Part shown: positions 17,242 to 24,585 of the stretch, piece after piece
How the letters are laid out: every line of letters starts with the position of its first letter
How positions within the stretch are numbered: position 1 is the stretch's first letter
Assembly: GCA_023395435.1 (NCBI GenBank)
Contig: JAEWZG010000046.1
Location: 1-56,256 of the forward strand
Direction: 5' to 3'
Length of the DNA: 56,256 nt
Origin: Bacillota bacterium
Lineage (GTDB): Bacteria; Bacillota; Clostridia; Oscillospirales; Ruminococcaceae
Notes under the pieces: model-generated
What the model was told of the DNA's origin: nothing
Databases searched by the model: none
The model's input: the letters and a program-made list of their open reading frames with translations, nothing else
Made by a program: the position numbers and the translations under genes

Positions 17242-17535
17242 AGTAATAGCGAATACTTTTAACTTTCCGCACCGAACTTGTCCTTCAGAAAGAAAAATGA
17301 ATGCAGCAAACCCGACTTTTTTTCTTAACCTACAAAACGCAATTATTCTTCAGATGCAAGGCCAACATGTCTTCTTTTAGTCATTTCTTACGTAGACCCA
17401 GCTGACACTTTCCCTTTTTTTGTATACTTGTATATTTACAGTAAGTATAATATCTAAATATCTATTTTCTTTTCTGTAGGATACGTAATTTAAGTGAGTT
17501 TCTAAATACGCTTACCCAAAATTGAACTACCTAAA
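17242..17535. other. Intergenic stretch without supported gene
   Basis: 294 bases between the convergent AbiH and HTH genes. It is AT-rich with scattered T-runs; no clear hairpin terminator, promoter or gene could be supported. Confidence 0.5.
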
Positions 17536-18309
17536 TCAAGAAGTATTTTTTACGCTGAAGCATCGATTATATAAAAGACTTATGGGTATGAAAATCCAAG
17601 AGATTATCCGGCAGAATAAGAGAAATATACTGTTATGCTTTATTCTTGTTGTTACTTTCTTTACGTCCTGAATGAAGCTACTAATTAGCATACTGAAGCA
17701 ATTACATATTACTTCCCTCATTGCTTCAGCTTTGCTTATAAGCCACAAGAGTGTAGCTCTGACAGTAAGGTCAAGTACAGAATGGTTATTGTTACCGAAG
17801 CATCCTGTTTGATTAATATGCTGTGATTTAAGTATGTATCCTGAATCATTGAGAAGTTGCACCTTTTCAATGATAGTATTCTTTGATAAATTACTATCTT
17901 CCTGGATAGTTGATAAACTTGGGAACGCTTTTCCGGCATGGTTTTTTCTCATAGCTATAGCGCAGTATATTTTAAATGTCGAATTATCTATATTCTGATA
18001 AAACATTGAACGTTCTATAATTGTGTATTTTCCTGAAAGCTTTGTAACAGTGTAAACGTTAGTGGTTCTTCGATGGTCTTTATGGCAGATACACTTTGTA
18101 ATTAATTCTTTTGAAGTAAGCTCATTAATTGCACGTTGAGCTGTATTGATACTTATATTGCAGCGGTCTGCAATAGTCTGAAGCTTAACGCACGCTGTCT
18201 TCTTCCACCAGAAGAAGGTTGATAAATATATATATACTTTAAATGCTGAAGGCTTAAGATTATAATTAAAAAGTTCATTGTGAATTTTAATAACTTTATG
18301 TTTTTTCAT
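17536..18309 (-). CDS. Helix-turn-helix replication/transfer-type protein
   Basis: 257 residues from ATG 18,309, which follows AAAGGAGAAAA. The first ~190 residues contain two winged-helix-like units: KLQTIADRCNISINTAQRAINELTSKELI (residues about 43-71) and FPSLSTIQEDSNLSKNTIIEKVQLL (about 140-165). Proteins of this kind sit near topoisomerase III and TOPRIM genes in clostridial ICEs and resemble replication initiators or transfer regulators. The C-terminal 60 residues look foreign: they include a hydrophobic segment and are encoded partly by a 38-base repeat (17,713-17,750) also present outside the element at 52.3 kb. The native C-terminus may therefore have been replaced. Confidence 0.6.
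   Translation of the reverse strand: MKKHKVIKIHNELFNYNLKPSAFKVYIYLSTFFWWKKTACVKLQTIADRCNISINTAQRAINELTSKELITKCICHKDHRRTTNVYTVTKLSGKYTIIERSMFYQNIDNSTFKIYCAIAMRKNHAGKAFPSLSTIQEDSNLSKNTIIEKVQLLNDSGYILKSQHINQTGCFGNNNHSVLDLTVRATLLWLISKAEAMREVICNCFSMLISSFIQDVKKVTTRIKHNSIFLLFCRIISWIFIPISLLYNRCFSVKNTS
17713..17750. repeat. Dispersed repeat, copy 1
   Basis: 38 bases match 52,317-52,355 except for one inserted base and one substitution. This copy lies within the 3' coding end of the HTH gene. Confidence 0.75.
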
Positions 18310-18419
18310 TTTTTCTCCTTTCAGTATTGACAAATAATTGGTAAAACCTTATACTAAAAGCATAAGGTTAGTTACAAGAGGCTGTTGCCACATCTCTCTT
18401 GTTTGCTTACTACATATTT

Positions 18420-18463
18420 TAAAAGAAATAACAGCTCTCCCAAAAGAATCGTTATTTCTTTTT
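18420..18463. terminator. Hairpin between HTH and TOPRIM genes
   Basis: AAAGAAATAAC / GTTATTTCTTT arms of 11 bp flanked by A/T runs on both sides. It could terminate in either direction. Confidence 0.5.
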
Positions 18464-18483
18464 TCTTTTATAACGAAATATAG

Positions 18484-18540
18484 CCTTCCAGAGTTTTCAC
18501 ATGTACATTTACATGCTTATAAAAAACTGAAAGGCTACAA
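18484..18540 (-). terminator. Terminator-like inverted repeat after the TOPRIM gene
   Basis: TAGCCTT..AG.GTTTT pairs with AAAAACT..AAGGCTA around an internal CATGTACATTTACATG hairpin, about 10 bases past the stop of the TOPRIM-domain gene. Confidence 0.5.
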
Positions 18541-18549
18541 ATGTTTATT

Positions 18550-19503
18550 TTAAAGGCTTGCGGAAGTATTTTTCTTATTTACTGTATCTTTTTTTACGTT
18601 TTCACAAAAAGATACAAGCTCTTCATTATAATCTTTTTGCTTTGGGAATGCAGTTGAACAACTATATCCTTTTTCAGAATATTTCTTTATATATTTGTCT
18701 GTTGCTTTACGTCCGGCTGTATCATTATCCAGGCAAAAGATTATTTCACTGACTTCAGTATTCTTTGATAAGTAATGTTCAAGCGCAACGTCAGACGTGC
18801 CCCCAAGAGAAAGCCTGTTGTGTACAGTCCAGGCCTTCTCATTATTAATTATCATATTGGCTAATGTGCAATGGCTCATTAAATCAATAGGAGATTCAAA
18901 AACATACAGCTTATTCTTATTGATACCATCAACGGAAAAGCTGTATTCTTTTTTACTGCCTTCTATTTCCCCTCGATACCGTACATCTGAATACGTGCCA
19001 CGGGTACAAGCATATCTTGCTTTGTTTTCTTCATCATACCCTACAAATACAACATTACCTTTCTCATCCTGATAAAGCTTCTTTTGGTTCTTCAGAGCAA
19101 GAATCACATTGTTATCTATCTTCCTGGTTATATTAAGATAGGCAAACATTCTACTTGCTTTTTCCTGTGCTTTTTCAGGTAAAGCAAAAGGCTTCTCAAC
19201 TGTTTTTTCAACAGGTATAGAAGCCTTTGTAATTTCTATTGTATTTTCACATAAGAACATTTTTATTGTGTCGGGGAATGACATTCCTTTCATCTTCTGA
19301 CAGTAATCTATAACAGATGAACCGCATTTGTCCTGGCTGTTCCAGTGCCATCCTCGCCTATCAGGATAGATATATAAGCTATTGTGTTCAGCACATCTGT
19401 AACCCCTTCCTGCTCTTTTAAATGAAAAGCCCTCATACCGGCTTAAGAAATCAATAATATCAAATTGCCGAACGTTATCAATGTCATTATCACTGTATTT
19501 CAT
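18550..19503 (-). CDS. DUF3991/TOPRIM-domain primase-like protein
   Basis: 317 residues. The N-terminal third has a Cys/His/Trp-rich zinc-ribbon-like region (YRCAEHNSLYIYPDRRGWHW, DKCGSSVIDYCQKMKG) resembling the primase zinc domain (DUF3991). The C-terminal half is a TOPRIM fold: KLYVFESPIDLMSH with the catalytic Glu, SLGGTS, and FCLDNDTAGRKATDKY with the DxD motif. Such proteins accompany topoisomerase III in conjugative elements and probably prime DNA synthesis after transfer. Its start overlaps the end of the small gene at 19,490-19,708, so the pair is coupled. Confidence 0.82.
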   Translation of the reverse strand: MKYSDNDIDNVRQFDIIDFLSRYEGFSFKRAGRGYRCAEHNSLYIYPDRRGWHWNSQDKCGSSVIDYCQKMKGMSFPDTIKMFLCENTIEITKASIPVEKTVEKPFALPEKAQEKASRMFAYLNITRKIDNNVILALKNQKKLYQDEKGNVVFVGYDEENKARYACTRGTYSDVRYRGEIEGSKKEYSFSVDGINKNKLYVFESPIDLMSHCTLANMIINNEKAWTVHNRLSLGGTSDVALEHYLSKNTEVSEIIFCLDNDTAGRKATDKYIKKYSEKGYSCSTAFPKQKDYNEELVSFCENVKKDTVNKKNTSASL

Positions 19504-19708
19504 CTATTATTCTTTCCTCCTGTATTTTTAATTCAAATTCTCTTTTGGAAATATTCTTAACGCTCGAAGGCCGAACGTTCAAGTAACCACCCAAAAGATG
19601 TTTCATTGCTTCCGATGCAGGGTTTGGAGTGTCGATAATTACATATACATTGTGCCAAATATTTTCTTTATCGACTTCCATTAAATCAATTTCAAAATAA
19701 TTTTTCAT
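19490..19708 (-). CDS. Small hypothetical protein between topB and the TOPRIM gene
   Basis: 72 residues, acidic, alpha/beta in appearance (NYFEIDLMEV, NVYVIIDTPNPASEAMKHLLGGYL), with AAGGAGAAATA before its ATG. It overlaps the start of the TOPRIM gene by 14 bases and follows topB by 12 bases, so it is part of that operon. No family was recognised. Confidence 0.7.
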   Translation of the reverse strand: MKNYFEIDLMEVDKENIWHNVYVIIDTPNPASEAMKHLLGGYLNVRPSSVKNISKREFELKIQEERIIDEIQ

Positions 19709-19720
19709 TATTTCTCCTTC

Positions 19721-21829
19721 CTATTTTTTAGGGAACTCAAATTCAATTTTTCTTGTATCCATATTAAGTTTTAATACTGCATCGAATTTCGTATTTTTCT
19801 TTGAAGTAAAGCCTTTAATTATTTTCGTCTTTCCTGAAGACAGCAACATTTCAACCTGACTATCAGTAAGCGCTTTATCGCATATCTTATTGTTTATTGA
19901 GAAGTTACAGCTACCTTCAGCAGCTTCCTTTGAATACCCGGAACAGCTGTATCCCCAGGCTAATTTACGCATTGGTTTTTTACAGAAAGGACAAAGCAGC
20001 TGATTTTCTTTTGAAACAAACTTTTCCTGATTACTGGATGCAATTAAATTAAAATACTCTTGAGAATTATTTTTAATTTCATTGATGAATTTATCAAAGC
20101 TCTCTTTTCCTAATGATATATCATTAAGCTGCTTTTCCAAATCACCAGTGCTATCAGCTGATTTCAATGTTTCAACAGGCAAAGTATCAATAAGGTAAAT
20201 TCCCTTATCTGAAGGAATAATCGATTTCCCTTTTTTCTTCAGGTATTCTTTATCAAAAAGGTTCTTTAATATCGGCGCTCTTGTTGCATCCGTTCCAAGG
20301 CCTTTTTTCTGAAGCTTCATAAGTGTACGTGCTTCTTCATTTTCAATCTTTTGTCCGGCAAGCTCCATTGCTGCCAATAAGTCAGCTTCCGTATATCGCT
20401 TTGGTGGTTCTGTTACTCCTTCATTTATTGTATAAACACCGTCATAACTTGCGTTTTCAGTAATCACAGGAAGCTCTTTCTTTTTCTTCTCCGGCATAGC
20501 ATCAACATTATACCAACCAGGATTAACTATGACATTTCCTGAAGCTTTAAAAAGGTTTTCATCCACGCTTATTTCAACGCTTGTTTCTTCGATTTCAACC
20601 TTTGGATAAACGATACGTATTATAGATTTTGCAAGCAAATCATATAATAATTTTTCATCTTCAGATAAGGCCTGCATATCAGGAATTTTGAGCGTAGGAA
20701 TAATTGCAGGATGACTTCCCACTTTACTGTCATTAAAGTGTCTTGGAGTGTATTCCTTCCACTCTGTTTGTGGAAGTGAATACTGTATATATCCGGCAGA
20801 AGAAAAAAGTTTTAATAATGTTTCTGTTACTTCAGGCTGCATCGCATCAGTCAAATGCTCGGAGCTTGTACGAGGATAAGTCATATATTTTTTCTCATAT
20901 AAGCTTTGCATAACGTTTGCTGTTCTATCAGCACTCCATGAGAACTTTTTACTGCAAGCAATTTGTAATTGCGTTGCATTATAAAGCAACGGTGCATTTT
21001 CAGTTTTGTTGTTTATTGTCTTGTCCATAACTACACCTTGTTTTCCATTACAGCTTGATAATACGTTGTTTGCAGTGTTCTTGTCAGTAAAATTTCCATC
21101 TGAATACTCTGCTTCGAAGCTCTGTCCTTCAGCTGCAAATGTTCCGGTAAGCTTCCAATATGGTGACATAATAAAATTCTGTATTTCCTTTTCTCTATTC
21201 ACCACCAGGGCAAGTGTCGGGGTCTGAACTCTACCAACTGAAAGCAAATTATCCTTACTTCCGAATTTACAAGTCATTGCAACTGTTAAATTACAACCAG
21301 TAAGCCAATCTGCAATATCTCTTGCCCGGCCAGACTGTTGTAATGGTATCATCTTATCGCTTCCAACCAAATTATTAAAGGCACTTTTAATTTTATTTTC
21401 AGTTAGATCCTCGAGTAAAACTCTCTTCCATGGTTTTTTACATTGCATCATTTCATAAATGTATGCAAATATAAGCTCACCTTCACGGTCTGGGTCTGTT
21501 GCATTAATAATCCAGTCAGCTTTATCAAAGAAGCTTTTTACATATTCAAAGCAAGTTTTTGAAGCTTCCTTTTCTTGCTTAATAAAAGCTTCAGGAATAC
21601 AAGGATATTCGTTCAAGCTCCATATTTTGAATTTGTCATTGTAAACCTTCGCAGGAACAAGTTCTACGAGATGCCCACTTCCGTGTACGATAACACATGC
21701 TTCTCCATTAAAAGAAAGTTCCCAATGAGCTATCATTGGGAACTTCGGATGAGTAATACGAGAACCTGCGTTTAGTGCTTCGGCAATAGTCTTTGCTAAA
21801 CTATGTTTCTCTGCATATATAACTACCAT
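19721..21829 (-). CDS. topB: DNA topoisomerase III (type IA)
   Basis: 702 residues, normal for element-borne TopB. An N-terminal TOPRIM domain (VVIYAEKHSLAKTIAEAL; acidic triad in INATDPDREGELIFAYI) is followed by the type IA core: ADWLTGCNLTVAMT, LSVGRVQTPTLALV, and the active-site Tyr in YMTYPRTSSEHL near residue 315. RTLMKLQKKGLGTDATRAPIL sits near the C-terminal third, then a Cys-containing tail (LLCPFCKKPM). It decatenates or relaxes single-stranded intermediates and is common in Firmicute ICEs, where it probably aids transfer replication. First gene of a topB-small ORF-TOPRIM operon. Confidence 0.95.
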   Translation of the reverse strand: MVVIYAEKHSLAKTIAEALNAGSRITHPKFPMIAHWELSFNGEACVIVHGSGHLVELVPAKVYNDKFKIWSLNEYPCIPEAFIKQEKEASKTCFEYVKSFFDKADWIINATDPDREGELIFAYIYEMMQCKKPWKRVLLEDLTENKIKSAFNNLVGSDKMIPLQQSGRARDIADWLTGCNLTVAMTCKFGSKDNLLSVGRVQTPTLALVVNREKEIQNFIMSPYWKLTGTFAAEGQSFEAEYSDGNFTDKNTANNVLSSCNGKQGVVMDKTINNKTENAPLLYNATQLQIACSKKFSWSADRTANVMQSLYEKKYMTYPRTSSEHLTDAMQPEVTETLLKLFSSAGYIQYSLPQTEWKEYTPRHFNDSKVGSHPAIIPTLKIPDMQALSEDEKLLYDLLAKSIIRIVYPKVEIEETSVEISVDENLFKASGNVIVNPGWYNVDAMPEKKKKELPVITENASYDGVYTINEGVTEPPKRYTEADLLAAMELAGQKIENEEARTLMKLQKKGLGTDATRAPILKNLFDKEYLKKKGKSIIPSDKGIYLIDTLPVETLKSADSTGDLEKQLNDISLGKESFDKFINEIKNNSQEYFNLIASSNQEKFVSKENQLLCPFCKKPMRKLAWGYSCSGYSKEAAEGSCNFSINNKICDKALTDSQVEMLLSSGKTKIIKGFTSKKNTKFDAVLKLNMDTRKIEFEFPKK

Positions 21830-21938
21830 ATTTCTGTCCTCTTTTCTTTTTTATTTAACTATAATACCAAACTAAATTAAACTTTTCCTTTGTTTTTCTT
21901 TAAAGTAAAACCTCCTCATTTATTTAGGCATGAAAAAA

Positions 21939-21960
21939 GCACCCAAGTGGGTGCTAAAAA
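21939..21960 (-). terminator. Intrinsic terminator after the 250-residue membrane-associated protein gene
   Basis: AGCACCC-AAGT-GGGTGCT with TTTTTT on the minus-strand 3' side, just beyond the stop at 21,966. Confidence 0.85.
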
Positions 21961-21965
21961 TTATA

Positions 21966-22718
21966 TTATTTTACTGATTTTGCTATGTTCCATTCAATTT
22001 TCAAATAAGTTCTAATTATATTTCTTAAAAAAATCAAATCGTTTTGCAGATTAGTTATTTCACTTATATTACTTGCCATTTTTTCTTCTAATCGCTTCAC
22101 ATTAAGAATGTCATCGATTTGATACTGCGGTTCTTCCCAATCCATCATTTCCTCAGCTTCTTCATGGTAATATTCTCCAACTTTAACCATTTCAGCATTT
22201 TGATACATCTCTTGTTGAGCTCTATTTATGGCTTTTTGAAGTTCTGGTAAACCACCTTTTTGAATAAAAGTATTGTGTTTATTGAATTTTTGAGATAATA
22301 ATATTACAAAACTTACAATCAAATCATTTTTGCCAGAATTATTTTCATTATTGAGTAGAATGTTAAAATCTTCGTTTTTCACTTTATTATCTTCATACCC
22401 AAAATATAAAATTAGTAACTCTGTCTTTTCTATTGAATGATTAAAAGCTGTTTGAATTTCATTAGCTTCTTTTGAATTAATCATTGAAAAATATAACGAT
22501 AGTAACTCAGCTGAAAGATTTCGTACTCTTTGTATCCATTCAATTCTCGCACTTGCTATTAAATTGGCATCTATATTTTTTTGATTCCATTTTTCTTGCA
22601 TTTCATTATTAGACTTATTTATCTTTTTAGTTGTTTTATTAGTCAAACATGTAGAAAAGAGCACTCCAATTAAAGAAATAATTGACACTAATATTGCAAT
22701 TTTATCTCCAGTACTCAT
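21966..22718 (-). CDS. Membrane-anchored coiled-coil protein of unknown function
   Basis: 250 residues. One N-terminal membrane helix (residues 7-27, IAILVSIISLIGVLFSTCL) precedes a mostly helical cytoplasmic part, including SARIEWIQRVRNLSAELLSLY and a C-terminal helix. Proteins with this anchor-plus-ARIEWIQ layout are common in Firmicutes and often flank defence or mobile loci, but their activity is unknown. It lies between topB and the palindrome at 22,925, and has its own terminator. Confidence 0.65.
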   Translation of the reverse strand: MSTGDKIAILVSIISLIGVLFSTCLTNKTTKKINKSNNEMQEKWNQKNIDANLIASARIEWIQRVRNLSAELLSLYFSMINSKEANEIQTAFNHSIEKTELLILYFGYEDNKVKNEDFNILLNNENNSGKNDLIVSFVILLSQKFNKHNTFIQKGGLPELQKAINRAQQEMYQNAEMVKVGEYYHEEAEEMMDWEEPQYQIDDILNVKRLEEKMASNISEITNLQNDLIFLRNIIRTYLKIEWNIAKSVK

Positions 22719-22742
22719 ATTATATCACAACCTTTAGTTTTA

Positions 22743-22924
22743 TATTTTCTATATAAATCCTCCGCCCCAATTTCCAGAATTTTTAGAAATTAATATGTAA
22801 ATAAAATAATTTTTATTACATAGGTTTAATACATTGTAAAAAATTATACAAAGAATCAGTTCTTAATCTAAAGTTTATTTTACCACAATATTCCTTTAAT
22901 TACAACACATTTATTCCTATTACT
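22743..22924. other. Short AT-rich intergenic region
   Basis: About 180 bases between the palindrome at 22,925 and the gene starting at 22,718. Promoter-like AT-rich DNA is present, but no single promoter could be fixed. Confidence 0.4.
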
Positions 22925-22940
22925 GTGCTATTAATAGCAC
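22925..22940. repeat. ICE palindrome copy 1
   Basis: GTGCTATTAATAGCAC, 2 bases outside the stop-proximal AATTACTTAA of the Big2-domain gene. One of nine backbone copies. Confidence 0.95.
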
Positions 22941-22942
22941 AA

Positions 22943-24100
22943 TTACTTAACTGTCACCATAACACTTGCATCCAATGAGCTTCCATCAGTTGTATATGCT
23001 GTAATTATTGCTTTACCCGGAGAACGTGCTGTAACATTCCCATTGCTATCAACAGCAGCAATTTGAGGACGATTAGACGACCAGGTAAGTTTCTTATTTG
23101 TAGCTGATACAGGTAAAATAACTGATGTAATGTGTGTTGTTTGTGATATATTAAGAACTATATTATTATTTAAAAAAGTCGATGAAAGACTTAATGTATT
23201 AATTTTAATATGAACAGGTGGATAGGTAGTATTAGTAGGTGTTGAAGTGTTCTTCGGCGTAGTTGTGGTTGTTCCTGAAGGAACATACGTCTGTTGTGGT
23301 ACTTGTGTAACCTTTGGCATTGTCATTCCTGATGAAGGAGCTTGAGTTACTGTCGGTGATGCTGTTGTTCCTTCAGGAGATTTTGAAGTATCTGTTATTT
23401 TTGTTTCTGACGGAAGAGAAGAGCTGCTATCATCTGTAGTAGTTACAATACCTTCGTATTTTGAATCTAATGTATTAGAATCATCATCTGAAGATATTGC
23501 GTTAGTATTATTCACAGGTATTTTTCCTTTATTATTCTTATTTACATAATACAATAAAGGTACAGCCACCAGAAAAGAAATAATCGCAATAAAAGATGCA
23601 ACGTGTGAGCGTTTTAATTTGAAGTGCTTTTTCTTCCGTATTATAATGGGTTCTTCGTCTTCTTTATCTTCCTGAAGCCATTCTATCTCGTTAAATTGCT
23701 GAATACAGACATCTGGAGTAATTGGAACAATAATATGTTCTGATATTTGCTCTGCTGTCTTATTGCCTATACATATTTCTGTTATCTCATTTTCAATAAG
23801 CATTTCAAAGGTATCTTGAAACTGCTGCTTATCTTCAACAGCTCCATAATAGTAAATAATCCTTACCTTTGCATTTTTCTGGCGTAATAAAATAACGCTA
23901 TCAATTACATTAATATTCTTTGCCCCAGGTGTGCTGCCATCGAAGAACAATATATGCGGATTATAATTATCAGTAATAAAATCAGAAAAGCCTTTTTTTA
24001 CAACAGAAGAAACGCCCAACAAAACCATGTCAGGCGTGTTCTTTATAGCATTGGTAAGAAAGCTTTTATTTTTCTTATTACTCACAAGAACTATATTCAA
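22943..24100 (-). CDS. Receiver-like/CpaE-like cytoplasmic domain fused to a membrane helix and extracellular Big2 domain
   Basis: 385 residues. Residues 1-130 resemble a response-regulator or CpaE-type receiver (NIVLVSNKKNKSFLTNAI, NPHILFFDGSTPGAKNI, ARIIYYYGAVEDKQ), without a confirmed phospho-acceptor. A basic segment and one membrane helix (about 178-195, ASFIAIISFLVAVPLLYYV) follow, then a long Ser/Thr/Pro-rich linker with TVTQAPSSG repeats, and a C-terminal bacterial Ig-like group 2 domain ending NVTARSPGKAIITAYTTDG..VMVTVK. The topology suggests an inside receiver and an outside adhesion-type domain. The linker closely resembles that of the CAP-domain protein nearby. The stop is followed directly by palindrome copy 1. 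Confidence 0.7.
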   Translation of the reverse strand: MNIVLVSNKKNKSFLTNAIKNTPDMVLLGVSSVVKKGFSDFITDNYNPHILFFDGSTPGAKNINVIDSVILLRQKNAKVRIIYYYGAVEDKQQFQDTFEMLIENEITEICIGNKTAEQISEHIIVPITPDVCIQQFNEIEWLQEDKEDEEPIIIRKKKHFKLKRSHVASFIAIISFLVAVPLLYYVNKNNKGKIPVNNTNAISSDDDSNTLDSKYEGIVTTTDDSSSSLPSETKITDTSKSPEGTTASPTVTQAPSSGMTMPKVTQVPQQTYVPSGTTTTTPKNTSTPTNTTYPPVHIKINTLSLSSTFLNNNIVLNISQTTHITSVILPVSATNKKLTWSSNRPQIAAVDSNGNVTARSPGKAIITAYTTDGSSLDASVMVTVK

Positions 24101-24156
24101 TAATTATCACCTCTTTTATTTGCACTTAATTTTAATAAATTACTTTCTTATCTCTT

Positions 24157-24585
24157 CTAAAAATTATACTGGAAGATAAAAAGAACAAGAAATATTATTG
24201 CTGCTAAAAATATTTTTACTATCGTAACAATGTAGTCTTTTTTAAATTCCTTTATCTCAATAAAGGATAAAATCAACGTTATAAATGCAAGTATAAATAA
24301 AAACACAGCTGTAATTAATGTTATGTTTCCAGTAAAAGATACACAAATATTTATATTTGAAATAATTTCATTATTATCTGATACAGAGATGAAACAGCTC
24401 TTAATTCCAATTAAACTAATTAACACCATAAATACCAACCATTCCAACATAGCACTCTTTTTTAATGTATCAATAAGATTAATTTTTCTGTTTTCAAAAG
24501 TCGATTCTTTAAGTATATGAACCATTGTAAAAAAGAGCAATGAAAATGCTATAAAAATCTTGATTGAACTATCCATATACTTCAT
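24157..24585 (-). CDS. Four-helix membrane protein
   Basis: 142 residues with four strongly hydrophobic segments (about 8-20, 48-65, 85-108, 120-140). Its start overlaps the stop of the SpaA-type surface protein by one base, so it belongs to the surface-protein operon. No family was recognised; a membrane partner for transfer or surface-protein export is possible but unproven. Confidence 0.65.
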   Translation of the reverse strand: MKYMDSSIKIFIAFSLLFFTMVHILKESTFENRKINLIDTLKKSAMLEWLVFMVLISLIGIKSCFISVSDNNEIISNINICVSFTGNITLITAVFLFILAFITLILSFIEIKEFKKDYIVTIVKIFLAAIIFLVLFIFQYNF

